From: Segatella oris | Lineage (GTDB): Bacteria; Bacteroidota; Bacteroidia; Bacteroidales; Bacteroidaceae | Direction: 5' to 3' | Length of the DNA: 64,000 nt | Assembly (NCBI RefSeq): GCF_900637655.1 | Contig: NZ_LR134384.1 | Location: 1,674,001 to 1,738,000, forward strand | Shown: positions 8,650 through 18,357 of the stretch, piece by piece | Layout of the letters: the number at the start of each line of letters is the position of its first letter | How positions within the stretch are numbered: position 1 is the stretch's first letter | Program-made: the position numbers and the translations under genes | The notes under the pieces: generated by a model | What the model saw: the letters and a program-made list of their open reading frames with translations, nothing else | The model's database searches: none | What the model was told of the DNA's origin: nothing

Positions 8650-10089
8650 TTATCTTCTTTCCAGCAGAACCACATTTTCAACATGTGGTGTATGTGGGAA
8701 CATATCAACCGGTTGCACAGCTGTCACCTTGTAATCTGCATCCATCAATTGCAGGTCTCGCGCCTGAGTCGCAGGGTTACAGCTTACATAGACGACACGC
8801 TTTGGTGCAGCATTCAGAATAACCTGAACGACATCAGGGTGCATCCCTGCACGTGGAGGATCGGTAATGATGACATCCGGACGCCCATGTTCATGGATAA
8901 AGTCGTCTGTAAGGATGTTTTTCATGTCGCCGGCATAAAACAAAGTGTTGTCTATGCCATTGACCTTGCTGTTTTCCTTAGCATCTTCGATAGCCTCCGG
9001 CACATATTCTATACCTATTACTTGCTTGGCCTGATGAGCCACAAAGTTAGCAATTGTTCCCGTTCCAGTATATAAATCATAGACTAATTCCTTTCCTGTG
9101 AGTGCAGCAAAGGCCCGGGCTACACTGTAAAGATGATAAGCTTGTTCGGTATTTGTCTGATAGAAGCTCTTCGGCCCAACCTTGAATTTCAGGTCTTCCA
9201 TAGTCTCATAGATGAAATCTGTACCCTTGAAAGTCGTCAGTTCCAAGTCACCGAAAGTGTCATTCCCCTTTTGATTGTCCACATAAATCAGGCTGGTAAT
9301 TTGCGGGAAAACATCTGCAATGTGCTGAAGCAGTGCCATTGCTTTCTCTTCGTCGCCCTCTTCATCATAGTGGAACTGCACCAACAGCATGAATTCCCCT
9401 GTGTTTGAATTGCGCATCATTAAGTCGCGCAGCAATCCATGTTGTGCTCTGATATCATAAAATGCAAGGTCTTGTTCCTTGGCATAACGATTTATCTCAT
9501 TTCTAATCTGGTTATGGAGATCGTCCATCAACCAGCATTTCTCAATAGGATATATCTTATCAAATGCTCCCGTGATATGGAAACCAATGGCACTCTCGTT
9601 CAAATTTCCCTCTGTTCCCTCCTCACGAGGTGGCATAGCAGCAATTTCGTCCTTGGTATACCAACGTTTATTTGCACAGCCAAACTCTAATTTGTTACGA
9701 TATTCCTTTGTTTTTACGCTTCCCATAATGGGATTAAACTCTGGAAGTGCTATCTTGCCAATGCGCGTCAGTTGGTCGTAGACTTGCTGTTGCTTGGCTT
9801 TCAACTGCTCCTCATAGGGCAGATTCTGCCACTTACAGCCACCACATATACCGAAATGTGCACACATCGGAGTCTCGCGTACCTTACTGTATTCAATCAC
9901 TTTTACGACTTTTCCTTCCATAAAACTGTGTTTCTTTCTGGTAATCTGCACATCAACGATGTCACCAGGAACACAGAACGGAACAAAGACTACTTTGTCC
10001 TCGTGATGAAAAAGACTTTTCCCTTCAGCTGCAACAGCCTCTATAGTAACGTTTTCTAAAATTGGGTATGGCTTATGTTTCCTTGTCAT
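8650..10089 (-). CDS. rlmD: 23S rRNA (uracil-5-)-methyltransferase RlmD-like (TrmA family)
   Basis: SAM-dependent uracil C5 methyltransferase acting on rRNA. An N-terminal TRAM-like RNA-binding domain covers about residues 8-65. Next come iron-sulfur cysteines C76, C82 and C85 (CAHFGICGGC) and a fourth cysteine near YPIEKCW. The SAM site is YDLYTGTGTIANF, the DPPRAGMHP loop follows, and the catalytic cysteine is in YVSCNPAT. Length is 479 residues. Bacteroidota carry several paralogues of this family (RlmD, RlmCD), so the exact uridine modified is inferred. A TAATTTTG -7 element lies upstream (10117-10110 on the minus strand). Confidence 0.88.
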   Translation of the reverse strand: MTRKHKPYPILENVTIEAVAAEGKSLFHHEDKVVFVPFCVPGDIVDVQITRKKHSFMEGKVVKVIEYSKVRETPMCAHFGICGGCKWQNLPYEEQLKAKQQQVYDQLTRIGKIALPEFNPIMGSVKTKEYRNKLEFGCANKRWYTKDEIAAMPPREEGTEGNLNESAIGFHITGAFDKIYPIEKCWLMDDLHNQIRNEINRYAKEQDLAFYDIRAQHGLLRDLMMRNSNTGEFMLLVQFHYDEEGDEEKAMALLQHIADVFPQITSLIYVDNQKGNDTFGDLELTTFKGTDFIYETMEDLKFKVGPKSFYQTNTEQAYHLYSVARAFAALTGKELVYDLYTGTGTIANFVAHQAKQVIGIEYVPEAIEDAKENSKVNGIDNTLFYAGDMKNILTDDFIHEHGRPDVIITDPPRAGMHPDVVQVILNAAPKRVVYVSCNPATQARDLQLMDADYKVTAVQPVDMFPHTPHVENVVLLERR

Positions 10090-10316
10090 TATTCTTGTTT
10101 GCTTATGTGCAAAATTAATAAATTAATCTCAAAATCCTATAATAAAGGTATATTTAATTTTCCATGATACAGCAAGTTTATATTCAACCCTCCCCTATTT
10201 AATGTATACATCAACATTCAAAGAGCAGTTCTTCTCATCTTATTTTAATGGTGATTATCTATATTTGATATTTTGTTGATTGCCAGACAGTTATTCCATA
10301 AAACAGGAATGACAGA

Positions 10317-10401
10317 ACAAAATGATGCAAATGACGCTGTAACTTGCGTCATATTGCGCGCTCATTTGCGTCAAATCACAGCGCAATATGCATCAAGTTA
10401 C
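10317..10401. repeat. 22-bp-period dyad array, copy 1 (rlmD/aroB gap)
   Basis: Four units start at 10317, 10339, 10361 and 10383, each a 19-bp imperfect dyad plus a 3-bp spacer. The clearest are GTAACTTGCGTCATATTGC (10339) and GCAATATGCATCAAGTTAC (10383). The array lies between divergent rlmD and aroB in a gap of about 400 bp. The rest of the gap holds A/T-rich sequence, the rlmD -7 element and the aroB promoter. Same family as the arrays at 18.4, 25.9, 31.9, 47.9 and 61.2 kb. Confidence 0.85.
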
Positions 10402-10432
10402 GAGGCATACTCCCTAAAACATCAGTGAAAAT

Positions 10433-10463
10433 TTTGTGAGAAACCAGAAAAACTATACTTTTG
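10433..10463 (+). promoter_or_regulatory. Bacteroidota-type promoter upstream of aroB
   Basis: TTTG at 10433-10436, then exactly 19 bp, then TACTTTTG at 10456-10463. The aroB start is 26 bp further on. The dyad array ends 31 bp upstream of the -33 element. Confidence 0.75.
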
Positions 10464-10488
10464 TAAAAACAATCTGAATGTTAAGTTT

Positions 10489-11538
10489 ATGATGAAAAGC
10501 AGGATTATCATATCCCAAAATATAGCAAAAGAGCTCACCGATGCCATTGCTTCGTGCCGGCACGACCGTCTTTTCATACTTACAGATGAGACTACGCACA
10601 GACTCTGTTGGCCTGTTCTGGACGAGTTGTTGCATGCACAAGAGGCGAAAGTCATAACCATTCCGGCCTCAGACACCCACAAAGATGTCACTTCACTCAT
10701 GCAAGTATGGCAGGAATTAAGCAATGGAGGTGCCACGAGACATTCTTGTCTTGTGAACCTTGGTGGTGGAATGGTGACAGATTTAGGGGGCTTTGCAGCT
10801 TCAACTTTCAAGCGGGGCATCAACTTCATCAATATTCCAACAACGCTTTTAGCTATGGTTGATGCATCTGTGGGTGGAAAGACGGGGATTAATTTCAACG
10901 GACTGAAGAATGAAATCGGCGTGTTCAATGAGAGTCGTTTCGTTCTCATTGACACGCAATTCCTGCAGACACTCGATGCAAAAAATATCTGTTCGGGATA
11001 TGCAGAAATGCTGAAGCACGGACTCATTTCTGATGAAAAGACATGGAATGAACTCATTACATTTCCGCTAATGCAGCCAGATTTGAAGAAACTTCAATGT
11101 ATGGTTGCCGAGTCTGTCAAGGTGAAAGAGCGTATCGTTGAGCAGGATCCACATGAACAAGGCATACGAAAGGCATTAAATCTGGGGCATACTTTCGGCC
11201 ATGCTTTCGAGAGTTGGGCTCTCAAGAGAAGCCCTATCCTGCATGGTTATGCCGTTGCTTTCGGACTTATTTGCGAGCTTTATCTCAGTTGTTTCAAGGT
11301 TGGTTTTCCGACAGAAAGAATGAGACAGACTGTCAGTTTCATTCGTGAAAACTATGGATATCTTCCTGTTACATGCAATGACTATGATGAACTCATTGCG
11401 CTGATGACCCATGATAAGAAGAATACAAACGGCATCATCAACTTTACGTTGTTGGGAAATATCGGTGATATCCGTATCAATCAGACGGCTACTGATGAGG
11501 AGATTAAAGAGGCATTAGATTTCTTTCGCGAGGGATAA
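10489..11538 (+). CDS. aroB: 3-dehydroquinate synthase
   Basis: Converts DAHP to 3-dehydroquinate, the second shikimate step, using NAD and a divalent metal. NLGGGMVTDLGGFAAS is the NAD-binding segment, followed by FINIPTTLLAMVDASVGGKTG. The metal-binding region includes GYAEMLKHGLISD and LNLGHTFGHAFE. Length is 349 residues, normal. Two adjacent ATGs at 10489 and 10492 give an MMKSR or MKSR start; either is possible. Its last 24 bases overlap the 3' end of menE, which is transcribed towards it. It has its own promoter. Chorismate made through this pathway feeds the neighbouring menF. Confidence 0.95.
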   Translation: MMKSRIIISQNIAKELTDAIASCRHDRLFILTDETTHRLCWPVLDELLHAQEAKVITIPASDTHKDVTSLMQVWQELSNGGATRHSCLVNLGGGMVTDLGGFAASTFKRGINFINIPTTLLAMVDASVGGKTGINFNGLKNEIGVFNESRFVLIDTQFLQTLDAKNICSGYAEMLKHGLISDEKTWNELITFPLMQPDLKKLQCMVAESVKVKERIVEQDPHEQGIRKALNLGHTFGHAFESWALKRSPILHGYAVAFGLICELYLSCFKVGFPTERMRQTVSFIRENYGYLPVTCNDYDELIALMTHDKKNTNGIINFTLLGNIGDIRINQTATDEEIKEALDFFREG

Positions 11539-12492
11539 GGCTGCTGCACGTGCAGGTTTTCCAGTCTCGGTGAGTGGTATGTGATCTATATAAAGATAAT
11601 CATGTGGTTGCCAATATTTTGGAAGACATGCCTTGCAGATATGCTTTATCTTTGAGATTTCCTCTTCTTCTGTCAGTAGAACAATAGTTTCTCCAAATTT
11701 TTTGTCAGGTCGTTTGGTAATCATGAAAGGCTTTTCAAGCCATGGTTTCAATAGGGTCTCAATCTCTTCCATCTGTACTTTAATGCCTCCTGTGCAGACG
11801 ACATTATCCTTCCTGCCCCGGATTTTGAAGCAACCTTCGGCATTAATTGTTACGATATCATTCGTCACAAGGAGTCCGTCGTGCACTAACGGTGCATCAA
11901 TCACCAAGCATCCTTCGGCATTAGAAGATACCGTTACTCCTTCAAAAGGCTTATACCAATCGCTTGTTTCCGGCCCATTCAAGCGTCGAAGTGCAATATG
12001 CGAAAGTGTTTCTGTCATGCCATACGTGCTCCACACATTATTTGGAAAGTCTCTCAAGGCTTCAGCCAGCTGATTATCGATAGCACCACCACCAATGATA
12101 AGATGTGTAAAATGTTTCAATTCCTCGGTCTCTTCGACCACTTGAAGACTGTTATAAACCTGCAGGGGAACCATTGCAGCAAGAGAATGCCTGTTTCTGT
12201 CAACCTTAAAACCATGCAATGGGTGGCCTGATGGTTCAACGGTTTTCAGTTCCAAATGGCGTTCAATGCTGCGTACCACCATCATTTTCCCCGCGATATA
12301 GTCTAATGGCATACAAAGAAAAGCCATGTCACCAGCCTGTAAACCAAGGAAATCACAAGTGATGCGGGCTGAATTGAGCATTCGCTTCTTCTCGACAAAC
12401 ATTGACTTTGGCATTCCCGTGCTACCGCTGGTGTGCACCAATATCCTATCTGAAGGATTGTTCCATGCTTCTAAAAAGGCCTCTAAAGTCAT
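11515..12492 (-). CDS. menE: o-succinylbenzoate-CoA ligase
   Basis: Activates OSB to OSB-CoA in menaquinone synthesis. Adenylate-forming motifs are in order: HTSGSTGMPKSM (about residues 20-31, P-loop), STYGMTET, and RGRKDNVVCTGGIKVQ. The conserved C-terminal lysine is in TETGKPAR. At 325 residues it is far shorter than the 450-480 residue E. coli or Bacillus enzymes: it begins almost at the P-loop, so most of the N-terminal subdomain is missing. That short form is what I associate with Bacteroidota MenE. It is the last gene of the men operon, 7 nt after menC, and overlaps aroB tail to tail by 24 bp. Confidence 0.88.
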   Translation of the reverse strand: MTLEAFLEAWNNPSDRILVHTSGSTGMPKSMFVEKKRMLNSARITCDFLGLQAGDMAFLCMPLDYIAGKMMVVRSIERHLELKTVEPSGHPLHGFKVDRNRHSLAAMVPLQVYNSLQVVEETEELKHFTHLIIGGGAIDNQLAEALRDFPNNVWSTYGMTETLSHIALRRLNGPETSDWYKPFEGVTVSSNAEGCLVIDAPLVHDGLLVTNDIVTINAEGCFKIRGRKDNVVCTGGIKVQMEEIETLLKPWLEKPFMITKRPDKKFGETIVLLTEEEEISKIKHICKACLPKYWQPHDYLYIDHIPLTETGKPARAAALSLAKEI

Positions 12493-12499
12493 TGCAATA

Positions 12500-13531
12500 T
12501 TATTTTATAGCCCATAATTCATCTCTCTTTATCTCTAAAGGCATAGTGATATTATCCGTAAAAAGCTGACCTGTTCCCAAGCCTTGGGGGGGCGTAATGT
12601 GTGAACCGTAGACCTTTGCACAGAAGTGTGCAATGGCATTCAATCCCACATTGCTTTCTAAAGCACTGGTTATCCAGCTTCCAATCCCACGTTCTTCAGC
12701 CAGTTGTATCCATTCTTCTGTGCCATACATTCCGCCATGAAGACTTGGTTTGAGAATAATATATTGGGGCTGAATGGTGTCAAGTAAATCAGCTTTCATA
12801 CTTTTTACATTTACTCCAATGAGTTCTTCATCCAAGGCTATAGGTAGCGGTGAGACAGCACAAAGCCTTGCCATGGCTTTCCATTGATGTTGTTTGATAG
12901 GCTGTTCTATCGAATGAATGTCATATTTCGCCAATGCTTCGAGGCGCTGCAGTGCATTGTTTGGTGTAAAAGCTCCATTGGCATCTACACGCAGTTCAAT
13001 TTGTCTTTTGCTGAAAGACTCACGGATGTGTCGAATGAGTTCAAGTTCTTTGTCGAAGTCAATAGCACCGATTTTCAGCTTCACACAATGAAATCCCTGC
13101 TGAAGTTTAGCCTCTATCCGCTGATACATTTCATCGAAACTCCCCATCCATACAAGCCCATTGATGCGTATGCCCACTTCACCTCGACCGAAAGGAGTGT
13201 CAAAAAGCATTGTACTTCCATGAGCTTCCAATTGTGCAAAAGCAGTTTCCAAGCCAAAAAGAATGCTCGGATAAGATCGCAATATGTCATAGGGAATCTT
13301 GCCTAAAGTCTCAACTGTCTTACAAAGTTGGCGCAAGATCGTTTCATATTCAGGTATGGCATCACATGAAAGATCTGGCAAAGTAGCACACTCTCCAAAT
13401 CCTTTTATCCCAGGGCGTGCATCATCTGTCACCGTTAGAAAATAACTGTGACGCCTTGTATAAACACCTCGAGAGGTGCCGGCCGGTTGCTTGAAGTGAA
13501 ATGTCCGCTCACTGATTTCAATATGTATCAT
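12500..13531 (-). CDS. menC: o-succinylbenzoate synthase
   Basis: Enolase-superfamily dehydratase making OSB from SHCHC. The catalytic KxK is in CVKLKIG. Metal ligands follow in RVDANGAF, SIEQPI and ALDEELIG, and ILKPSLHGG holds the second-side lysine. An N-terminal capping domain occupies about residues 1-100. Length is 343 residues. Its start overlaps the menB stop by one base (TAATG), so translation is probably coupled. Its substrate normally comes from MenH, for which no gene is present in this cluster. Confidence 0.92.
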   Translation of the reverse strand: MIHIEISERTFHFKQPAGTSRGVYTRRHSYFLTVTDDARPGIKGFGECATLPDLSCDAIPEYETILRQLCKTVETLGKIPYDILRSYPSILFGLETAFAQLEAHGSTMLFDTPFGRGEVGIRINGLVWMGSFDEMYQRIEAKLQQGFHCVKLKIGAIDFDKELELIRHIRESFSKRQIELRVDANGAFTPNNALQRLEALAKYDIHSIEQPIKQHQWKAMARLCAVSPLPIALDEELIGVNVKSMKADLLDTIQPQYIILKPSLHGGMYGTEEWIQLAEERGIGSWITSALESNVGLNAIAHFCAKVYGSHITPPQGLGTGQLFTDNITMPLEIKRDELWAIK

Positions 13532-14358
13532 TAGGGGAATTGTGGATATTTGTCAAAGTCGGGCTTGCGTTTTTCAAGGAAAGCCTTGCCTCCCTCCTGT
13601 GCTTCGTCCATCGTGTAATAAAGCATGGTTGCGTCACCTGCAAGTTCCTGAATGCCCGCCTGACCGTCAAGCTCTGCATTCAGACCGGCTTTTATCATAC
13701 GAAGTGCTAGCGGACTGCGTTCCATCATGATTTCAGCCCACTCTACACAAGTGTCTTCTAATTGGTTGAAAGGCACCACCTTATTGACCATTCCCATAGC
13801 TTCGGCCTCCTTTGCACTATATTGTTTGCAGAGGAACCATATTTCACGTGCCTTCTTCTGGCCCACCATTCGAGCAAGATAACTGGCTCCAAAACCAGCA
13901 TCAAATGACCCAACTTTTGGGCCAGTCTGACCGAAGATTGCATTTTCACTCGCAATCGTAAGATCGCACATCACATGCAAGACATGTCCTCCACCGATAG
14001 CATAGCCATTCACCATTGCAATAACAGGCTTGGGCAAACGACGTATCTGCATCTGCACATCAAGTACATTCAGGCGCGGGACACCGTCACTTCCCACATA
14101 TCCTCCACGTCCTTTCACGTGCATATCTCCACCTGCACAGAAAGCTTTATCTCCCGAACCGGTCAATATAACCACACGAATGTCCTGGCATTCTCTGCAA
14201 TAAGAGAATGCTTGGCTCATCTCCCAAGTGGTCAATGGCGTAAAAGCATTGCGATAACGTTCACGATTAATGGTTATCTTTGCAATATGATTGTAGCTTT
14301 CAAAGAGGATTTCCTTGAAGTCAAATCCTTTGATTTTCTCCCATTTTCTTTGTTCCAT
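13531..14358 (-). CDS. menB: 1,4-dihydroxy-2-naphthoyl-CoA synthase
   Basis: Crotonase-fold enzyme that cyclises OSB-CoA to DHNA-CoA. The oxyanion-hole segments are [17 protein letters not shown] and [19 protein letters not shown]. The MenB-typical [14 protein letters not shown] and [18 protein letters not shown] follow. The C-terminal KYPQFP tail is usual for MenB. Length is 275 residues. The ATG at 14358 follows the menD stop by 2 nt, and the stop overlaps the menC start. Other crotonases are unlikely given the GSFDAGFG signature and the operon. Confidence 0.95.
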   Translation of the reverse strand: MEQRKWEKIKGFDFKEILFESYNHIAKITINRERYRNAFTPLTTWEMSQAFSYCRECQDIRVVILTGSGDKAFCAGGDMHVKGRGGYVGSDGVPRLNVLDVQMQIRRLPKPVIAMVNGYAIGGGHVLHVMCDLTIASENAIFGQTGPKVGSFDAGFGASYLARMVGQKKAREIWFLCKQYSAKEAEAMGMVNKVVPFNQLEDTCVEWAEIMMERSPLALRMIKAGLNAELDGQAGIQELAGDATMLYYTMDEAQEGGKAFLEKRKPDFDKYPQFP

Positions 14359-14360
14359 AA

Positions 14361-16013
14361 TTATAAAGTATTAAGATATTCCTGGTATATCTGTAGATCG
14401 GTTTCGGCATCGGTAAACACTTCCAAGAGCATTGGACGCTCTGATTTCTCCTTTACCAGCACATATAGAAGCTTCTCAAGAGTCTGTATGTCGTTTGCCG
14501 CATAATATTTAATTCGATTGTCACGGCATATCCCTTCTGCCGTTGTTGCATGCTCTGCTATTACTATCCTGTTACGTACCGGACTCTGTTTCAGGCCTTC
14601 AAACTTCGCGAAAATCTCTCCTCCATGATTGTTCAAAAGCAGTATTCTTAGATTTCCACCTAAGTTTTGGTTCCACAAGGCATTCTGATCATAGAAGAAA
14701 CTCAAGTCACCAATGATGCAAAACACCTGTTCTTTTGTTACCAAGGAATAGCCGGCAGCTGTAGAAAGTGACCCTTCTATACCGTTTACACCACGGTTAC
14801 AGAAGATATGATGACGTGCATAAATACAACCTAATCTAATAGATGTACTGTTGGCATAATGCACAATAGCTTTCGATGGATTGTTTGAGAGGAGGGCTTC
14901 CACCTGCTTCACTGCCAACATATTTGAATAGTGCGGTTCAAAAACCATGCAATGTTTACGTACATGTTGCTTCATATTCTCCCATAGGTTGAACCATTCG
15001 GTATTCCCTTGGAAGTCGATAGCCTGCATGATATCCTTGGGTTCAGCCTGTACGATACCGGTTAAATTCATGAAAGTATCATATAAAACGCCCTCTGGAT
15101 TAACTATCCAACATTCAGCTTTCTTGGCTTTCCGCAGAAATTCTTTGAGTCGTTTGCTCACAAATGTATCGCCAAAATAGAGAATAAAATCAGGTAAGAA
15201 CTCCTTTTTATCACCAATCAGGCACATCGTTTCCTCTAAGCAGTTATCCCCTTTATCAACGCCCAATGGCTCATATAGAACAACGTGTTGCTGTGAAATC
15301 AAACGTTCAACATGCGTGGAAATCACCACAGAAGGTTTCATTTGTCCAATGATAATCAATGGTTTCTGCGCATGTTTCAACGCTTTGACTATAGGTTGAA
15401 AGCACTGAACAGAAGCTGCATTGAAATCTGACAGGCCTGAAAGAAAAGTGATTTTGCGCTCTATAGGTAGTGTATTTGTATTGAACTGATAAAGTGGCTC
15501 AGTAATGGGAACATTGATATGTACAGGGCCACAGATACCTTTTACACATGCAATCATGGCTTCATTGATCAGCCGGTTGCAATACCAACGACTTTCTTTA
15601 TCATGCGGTTCAGGCAGGTTGACAGTCTTGCTCACAAAGCGTTCCAAAGCACCTACTTGCAGAAGCGTCTGTCCGTCAAGCTGGTCTATCCACTGTGCAG
15701 GCCTATCTGCCGAAATCACTACTAAAGGCAAATGCTGATAAAAGGCTTCTGCCACTGACGGACAAAGGTTGAGTAATGCTGTTCCACTCGTCACACAGAC
15801 AACCACCGGAGCATTGACCGCCTGACATAAGCCCAAGGCATAAAACCCCGCACTGCGCTCATCGGTCACAGGATAGCAATGAATGCTACCACAAGCATCA
15901 AGATTATGGACAATAGGAGCATTCCTACTGCCTGGACAGACCACGGCATGACGCACACTATGAGCAATGAGAAGACTCGTTAATATATTTACATTTTCTT
16001 TATCTGAGAACAT
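14361..16013 (-). CDS. menD: SEPHCHC synthase (MenD)
   Basis: Thiamine-diphosphate enzyme joining isochorismate and 2-oxoglutarate to make SEPHCHC. The N-terminal Pyr domain carries [13 protein letters not shown] and [19 protein letters not shown]. The C-terminal ThDP domain has [16 protein letters not shown] and [14 protein letters not shown], with the metal-binding GDLSF...N pattern. [11 protein letters not shown] follows. Length is 550 residues, normal. Its start overlaps the end of menF by 14 bp, and menB follows after 2 nt. Confidence 0.95.
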   Translation of the reverse strand: MFSDKENVNILTSLLIAHSVRHAVVCPGSRNAPIVHNLDACGSIHCYPVTDERSAGFYALGLCQAVNAPVVVCVTSGTALLNLCPSVAEAFYQHLPLVVISADRPAQWIDQLDGQTLLQVGALERFVSKTVNLPEPHDKESRWYCNRLINEAMIACVKGICGPVHINVPITEPLYQFNTNTLPIERKITFLSGLSDFNAASVQCFQPIVKALKHAQKPLIIIGQMKPSVVISTHVERLISQQHVVLYEPLGVDKGDNCLEETMCLIGDKKEFLPDFILYFGDTFVSKRLKEFLRKAKKAECWIVNPEGVLYDTFMNLTGIVQAEPKDIMQAIDFQGNTEWFNLWENMKQHVRKHCMVFEPHYSNMLAVKQVEALLSNNPSKAIVHYANSTSIRLGCIYARHHIFCNRGVNGIEGSLSTAAGYSLVTKEQVFCIIGDLSFFYDQNALWNQNLGGNLRILLLNNHGGEIFAKFEGLKQSPVRNRIVIAEHATTAEGICRDNRIKYYAANDIQTLEKLLYVLVKEKSERPMLLEVFTDAETDLQIYQEYLNTL

Positions 16014-17004
16014 CCAACATTGTGTTTAACTTATATTCTGTTTCCCTCCATTCTCGTGTTTCATCAGAATTATCAAGTAATCCTCCACCTGCATAAAGCC
16101 TACAATTTTGTTCCATCAGCAGCATACAGCGCAATGAAACATAAAGATGAGTAGCGTCATCCATCTGCAATGGTCCACAAAAACCACTGTAATATTTTCG
16201 ATCGTGAGACTCATGTTGCAAGATAAAATCCTGTGTTTCGCGTTTGGGAATGCCACAGACAGCAGGCGTAGGATGCAAGGATGAGATGACATTCCCTATA
16301 TACCTATCATCTTTTAAGATAAAATGGAAATCCGTACAACGGTGATAAAGATGGGCTGCCATACGCGTATAAGGTTGACTTCTTCTTACTTCTATAGCGT
16401 GATTAGCCAAATGCTGCGCAATATAATCGGCCACATACTGTTGTTCCCGACAATCTTTTTCGCTCCAAGGCCCTTCTTCACGCATTGTTCCTGCTAAGGC
16501 CATGGTATGCCATGCAGGACTTCCTGCCTGCTTTTCTATCAACACTTCAGGGGTAGCCATCAGCCAAGTACCGCTCTGCTGCATTGATATCAGACAGATG
16601 AACTGGTGAGGATACAGTGTACATGCTTTTACAAACAAACGCATCGGACTCGGCCTTTTACAACACTTTACATCAACATGACGTGACAACACAATCTTTT
16701 GAAAATGTCGATTGAGTAATTCTGTGTGAAAACATTGAAAGTCTTTGTGATATTCTTCCCTGTCAAAAAGGACTTTCTCCACACTAACGGTGTCATTACC
16801 AGATGGTTTAAAAGGCAGCACTTCAACCTCGTCAGGCCTTATCAGCATCAAAGGAGTATCCTCTGAAACAGCAAAGGGCGAAAAGACAAAACCTTGCTGA
16901 CCATTCAGTTCTTCACAAGAAGAAAGGCGAAGCGGTTCATGTCGTGACCGAATACGCACGTAATGATCTGTATCTGGCAGTCGATAGACAACAGTTGCCG
17001 TCAT
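16000..17004 (-). CDS. menF: Isochorismate synthase
   Basis: Chorismate-binding enzyme that commits chorismate to menaquinone. Conserved parts are QKIVLSRHVDVKC, ATPEVLIEK, MALAGTMREEG, SSLHPTPAVCGIPK and YYSGFCGPLQ. The C-terminal YAGGGLLDNSDETREWRETE follows. At 334 residues it is shorter than E. coli MenF (about 430); the N-terminal part is reduced, as in other Bacteroidota. The ATG overlaps the stop of the thioesterase upstream by 4 bp (ATGA), so coupling is likely. Confidence 0.9.
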   Translation of the reverse strand: MTATVVYRLPDTDHYVRIRSRHEPLRLSSCEELNGQQGFVFSPFAVSEDTPLMLIRPDEVEVLPFKPSGNDTVSVEKVLFDREEYHKDFQCFHTELLNRHFQKIVLSRHVDVKCCKRPSPMRLFVKACTLYPHQFICLISMQQSGTWLMATPEVLIEKQAGSPAWHTMALAGTMREEGPWSEKDCREQQYVADYIAQHLANHAIEVRRSQPYTRMAAHLYHRCTDFHFILKDDRYIGNVISSLHPTPAVCGIPKRETQDFILQHESHDRKYYSGFCGPLQMDDATHLYVSLRCMLLMEQNCRLYAGGGLLDNSDETREWRETEYKLNTMLDVLR

Positions 17005-17423
17005 GCTTTCCGAGTAGTAGAATTCATGATATAGTTGGTGACATGAACCGTTGAAATCAAGTCCCCGGCCGAGTTTTTAATGTCAATCTGCCACACATGC
17101 AACGTGCTTCCTTTTGAAAGAAGTCGCCCGAAAGCTGTTACCGTATCGCCTTCAAGCACAGCTTTTACATGATTTCCACTGACATTGATACCTACACAGA
17201 TTTTACGCGGGCACAATGCAATGCTTCCTACGCCTGCCAAATTCTCGGCTAAAGCTAATGAGGCCCCACCCGACAGGAAACCGAAAGCCTGCTTATTACG
17301 CTCATCTACTTTCATAGTAGCCTTGCAGGTATCAGGTTCGGGAGTTGAAATAAACTCCATTCCAAGCGTATTCGACAGTCCGTCATGTCGGCGGAGCATC
17401 TCTTTTATCTTTTCTACGTCCAT
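17001..17423 (-). CDS. menI: Hotdog-fold thioesterase, probable DHNA-CoA thioesterase
   Basis: PaaI-type hotdog thioesterase of 140 residues. GFLSGGASLALAENLAGVGS holds the active-site loop and hot-dog helix, and CVGINVSGNHVKAV is the following strand. It opens the men operon, in ATGA overlap with menF. A DHNA-CoA-hydrolysing thioesterase is required after MenB, so that role is the best inference; the family also hydrolyses other acyl-CoAs. A TATATTTG -7 element lies upstream on the minus strand (17456-17449), with no clear -33 element. Confidence 0.8.
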   Translation of the reverse strand: MDVEKIKEMLRRHDGLSNTLGMEFISTPEPDTCKATMKVDERNKQAFGFLSGGASLALAENLAGVGSIALCPRKICVGINVSGNHVKAVLEGDTVTAFGRLLSKGSTLHVWQIDIKNSAGDLISTVHVTNYIMNSTTRKA

Positions 17424-17535
17424 AGTCTGTTGATTTTGTCAGTCTATGCAAATATACATAAAATAATTCAAAAGAGGCTTGGTTCGTATGAAAAAAAATG
17501 GTGTGGACAATGCTTTTGAATATTTTCCACTTGGA

Positions 17536-18243
17536 TTATGAAATTCCTTTCCACCCTATTGGCACAACCGTTATCGTGCTGTCGCTGCTGTCATCATCAA
17601 TAAGTGCGAGTTGAAATCCTGTCGGTTCCCATTGCTTATTGATGATATCACAACAATGGAGAATATCTAATGTGTTATTCAACAAGGCTTTTTCTATGGT
17701 CAGATGATGCAGTTGAACACGCTTCAGACATTCAATATTCCACAAGAAATTGTCAAGTCCTTCCTTAGGATCGACACTTCGCACGACATTTGCATCGGAG
17801 AGAAGATACAGCATGCCAACACTTGAAAGTGTATCTATGTCGTTTTTCGCGTCTATCCAAAATGCCTCATAGTCAATCTCATCTTCACCTACGGTCTTGG
17901 CCTTATGTTCATAAAATGCTTGGGGATGCGCTAAACTCTCCAGAATGGTATCCATAAGTGGCTTATCATCATCTATCAATTGAATTGCAAGTGCTTCTAA
18001 TTTATCTTTATCCGTGGGGAGAGGAATAATGGTTACTTGTACTGTATCTTCTTTTTCCTTCTTCTTACCCTTCGGCAGGAAATAAGATATAAGAGGAAGA
18101 CCGAAAAGTAATGCTCCAAACGCACACAGAAGGCCCATAATGTAGTGACCTGTCTGGAATTTAGTGATTGCAGCCCATGCTGCTCCTATAGTGAAAATGA
18201 GAAGAACAAGCCATGTAATGGCGTTGGCAAAGAAATCTTTCAT
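17536..18243 (-). CDS. Membrane-anchored protein of unknown function
   Basis: A 235-residue protein from ATG 18243; an in-frame TTG eight codons upstream (18267) is possible but gives a poorer start. Two membrane segments lie near residues 8-27 and 33-54. A basic PKGKKKEKED linker follows, then a soluble domain of about 170 residues rich in acidic residues. That domain contains FWIDAKNDIDTLSSVGMLYLLSDANVV and ends with VVPIGWKGIS. I do not recognise the family confidently; the soluble part reminds me of DUF6630-like immunity or housekeeping proteins, but weakly. It lies between the menaquinone operon and a dyad array and is on the same strand as both neighbouring genes. Confidence 0.7.
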   Translation of the reverse strand: MKDFFANAITWLVLLIFTIGAAWAAITKFQTGHYIMGLLCAFGALLFGLPLISYFLPKGKKKEKEDTVQVTIIPLPTDKDKLEALAIQLIDDDKPLMDTILESLAHPQAFYEHKAKTVGEDEIDYEAFWIDAKNDIDTLSSVGMLYLLSDANVVRSVDPKEGLDNFLWNIECLKRVQLHHLTIEKALLNNTLDILHCCDIINKQWEPTGFQLALIDDDSSDSTITVVPIGWKGIS

Positions 18244-18357
18244 ACATTTAGGTTTAGGTATCTTCAATAAACAGATAATTCATCATCCACAACGGATATT
18301 CCCATTTTAATTTGCAAGAGAAGCTGGATATTTCCATAATGTGCTGTCGGGCAGCTT

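Noticed and set aside
8647-9075. 142-codon plus-strand frame antisense to rlmD
   Set aside because: It is a complementary-strand shadow of rlmD with no recognisable domain or ribosome site.
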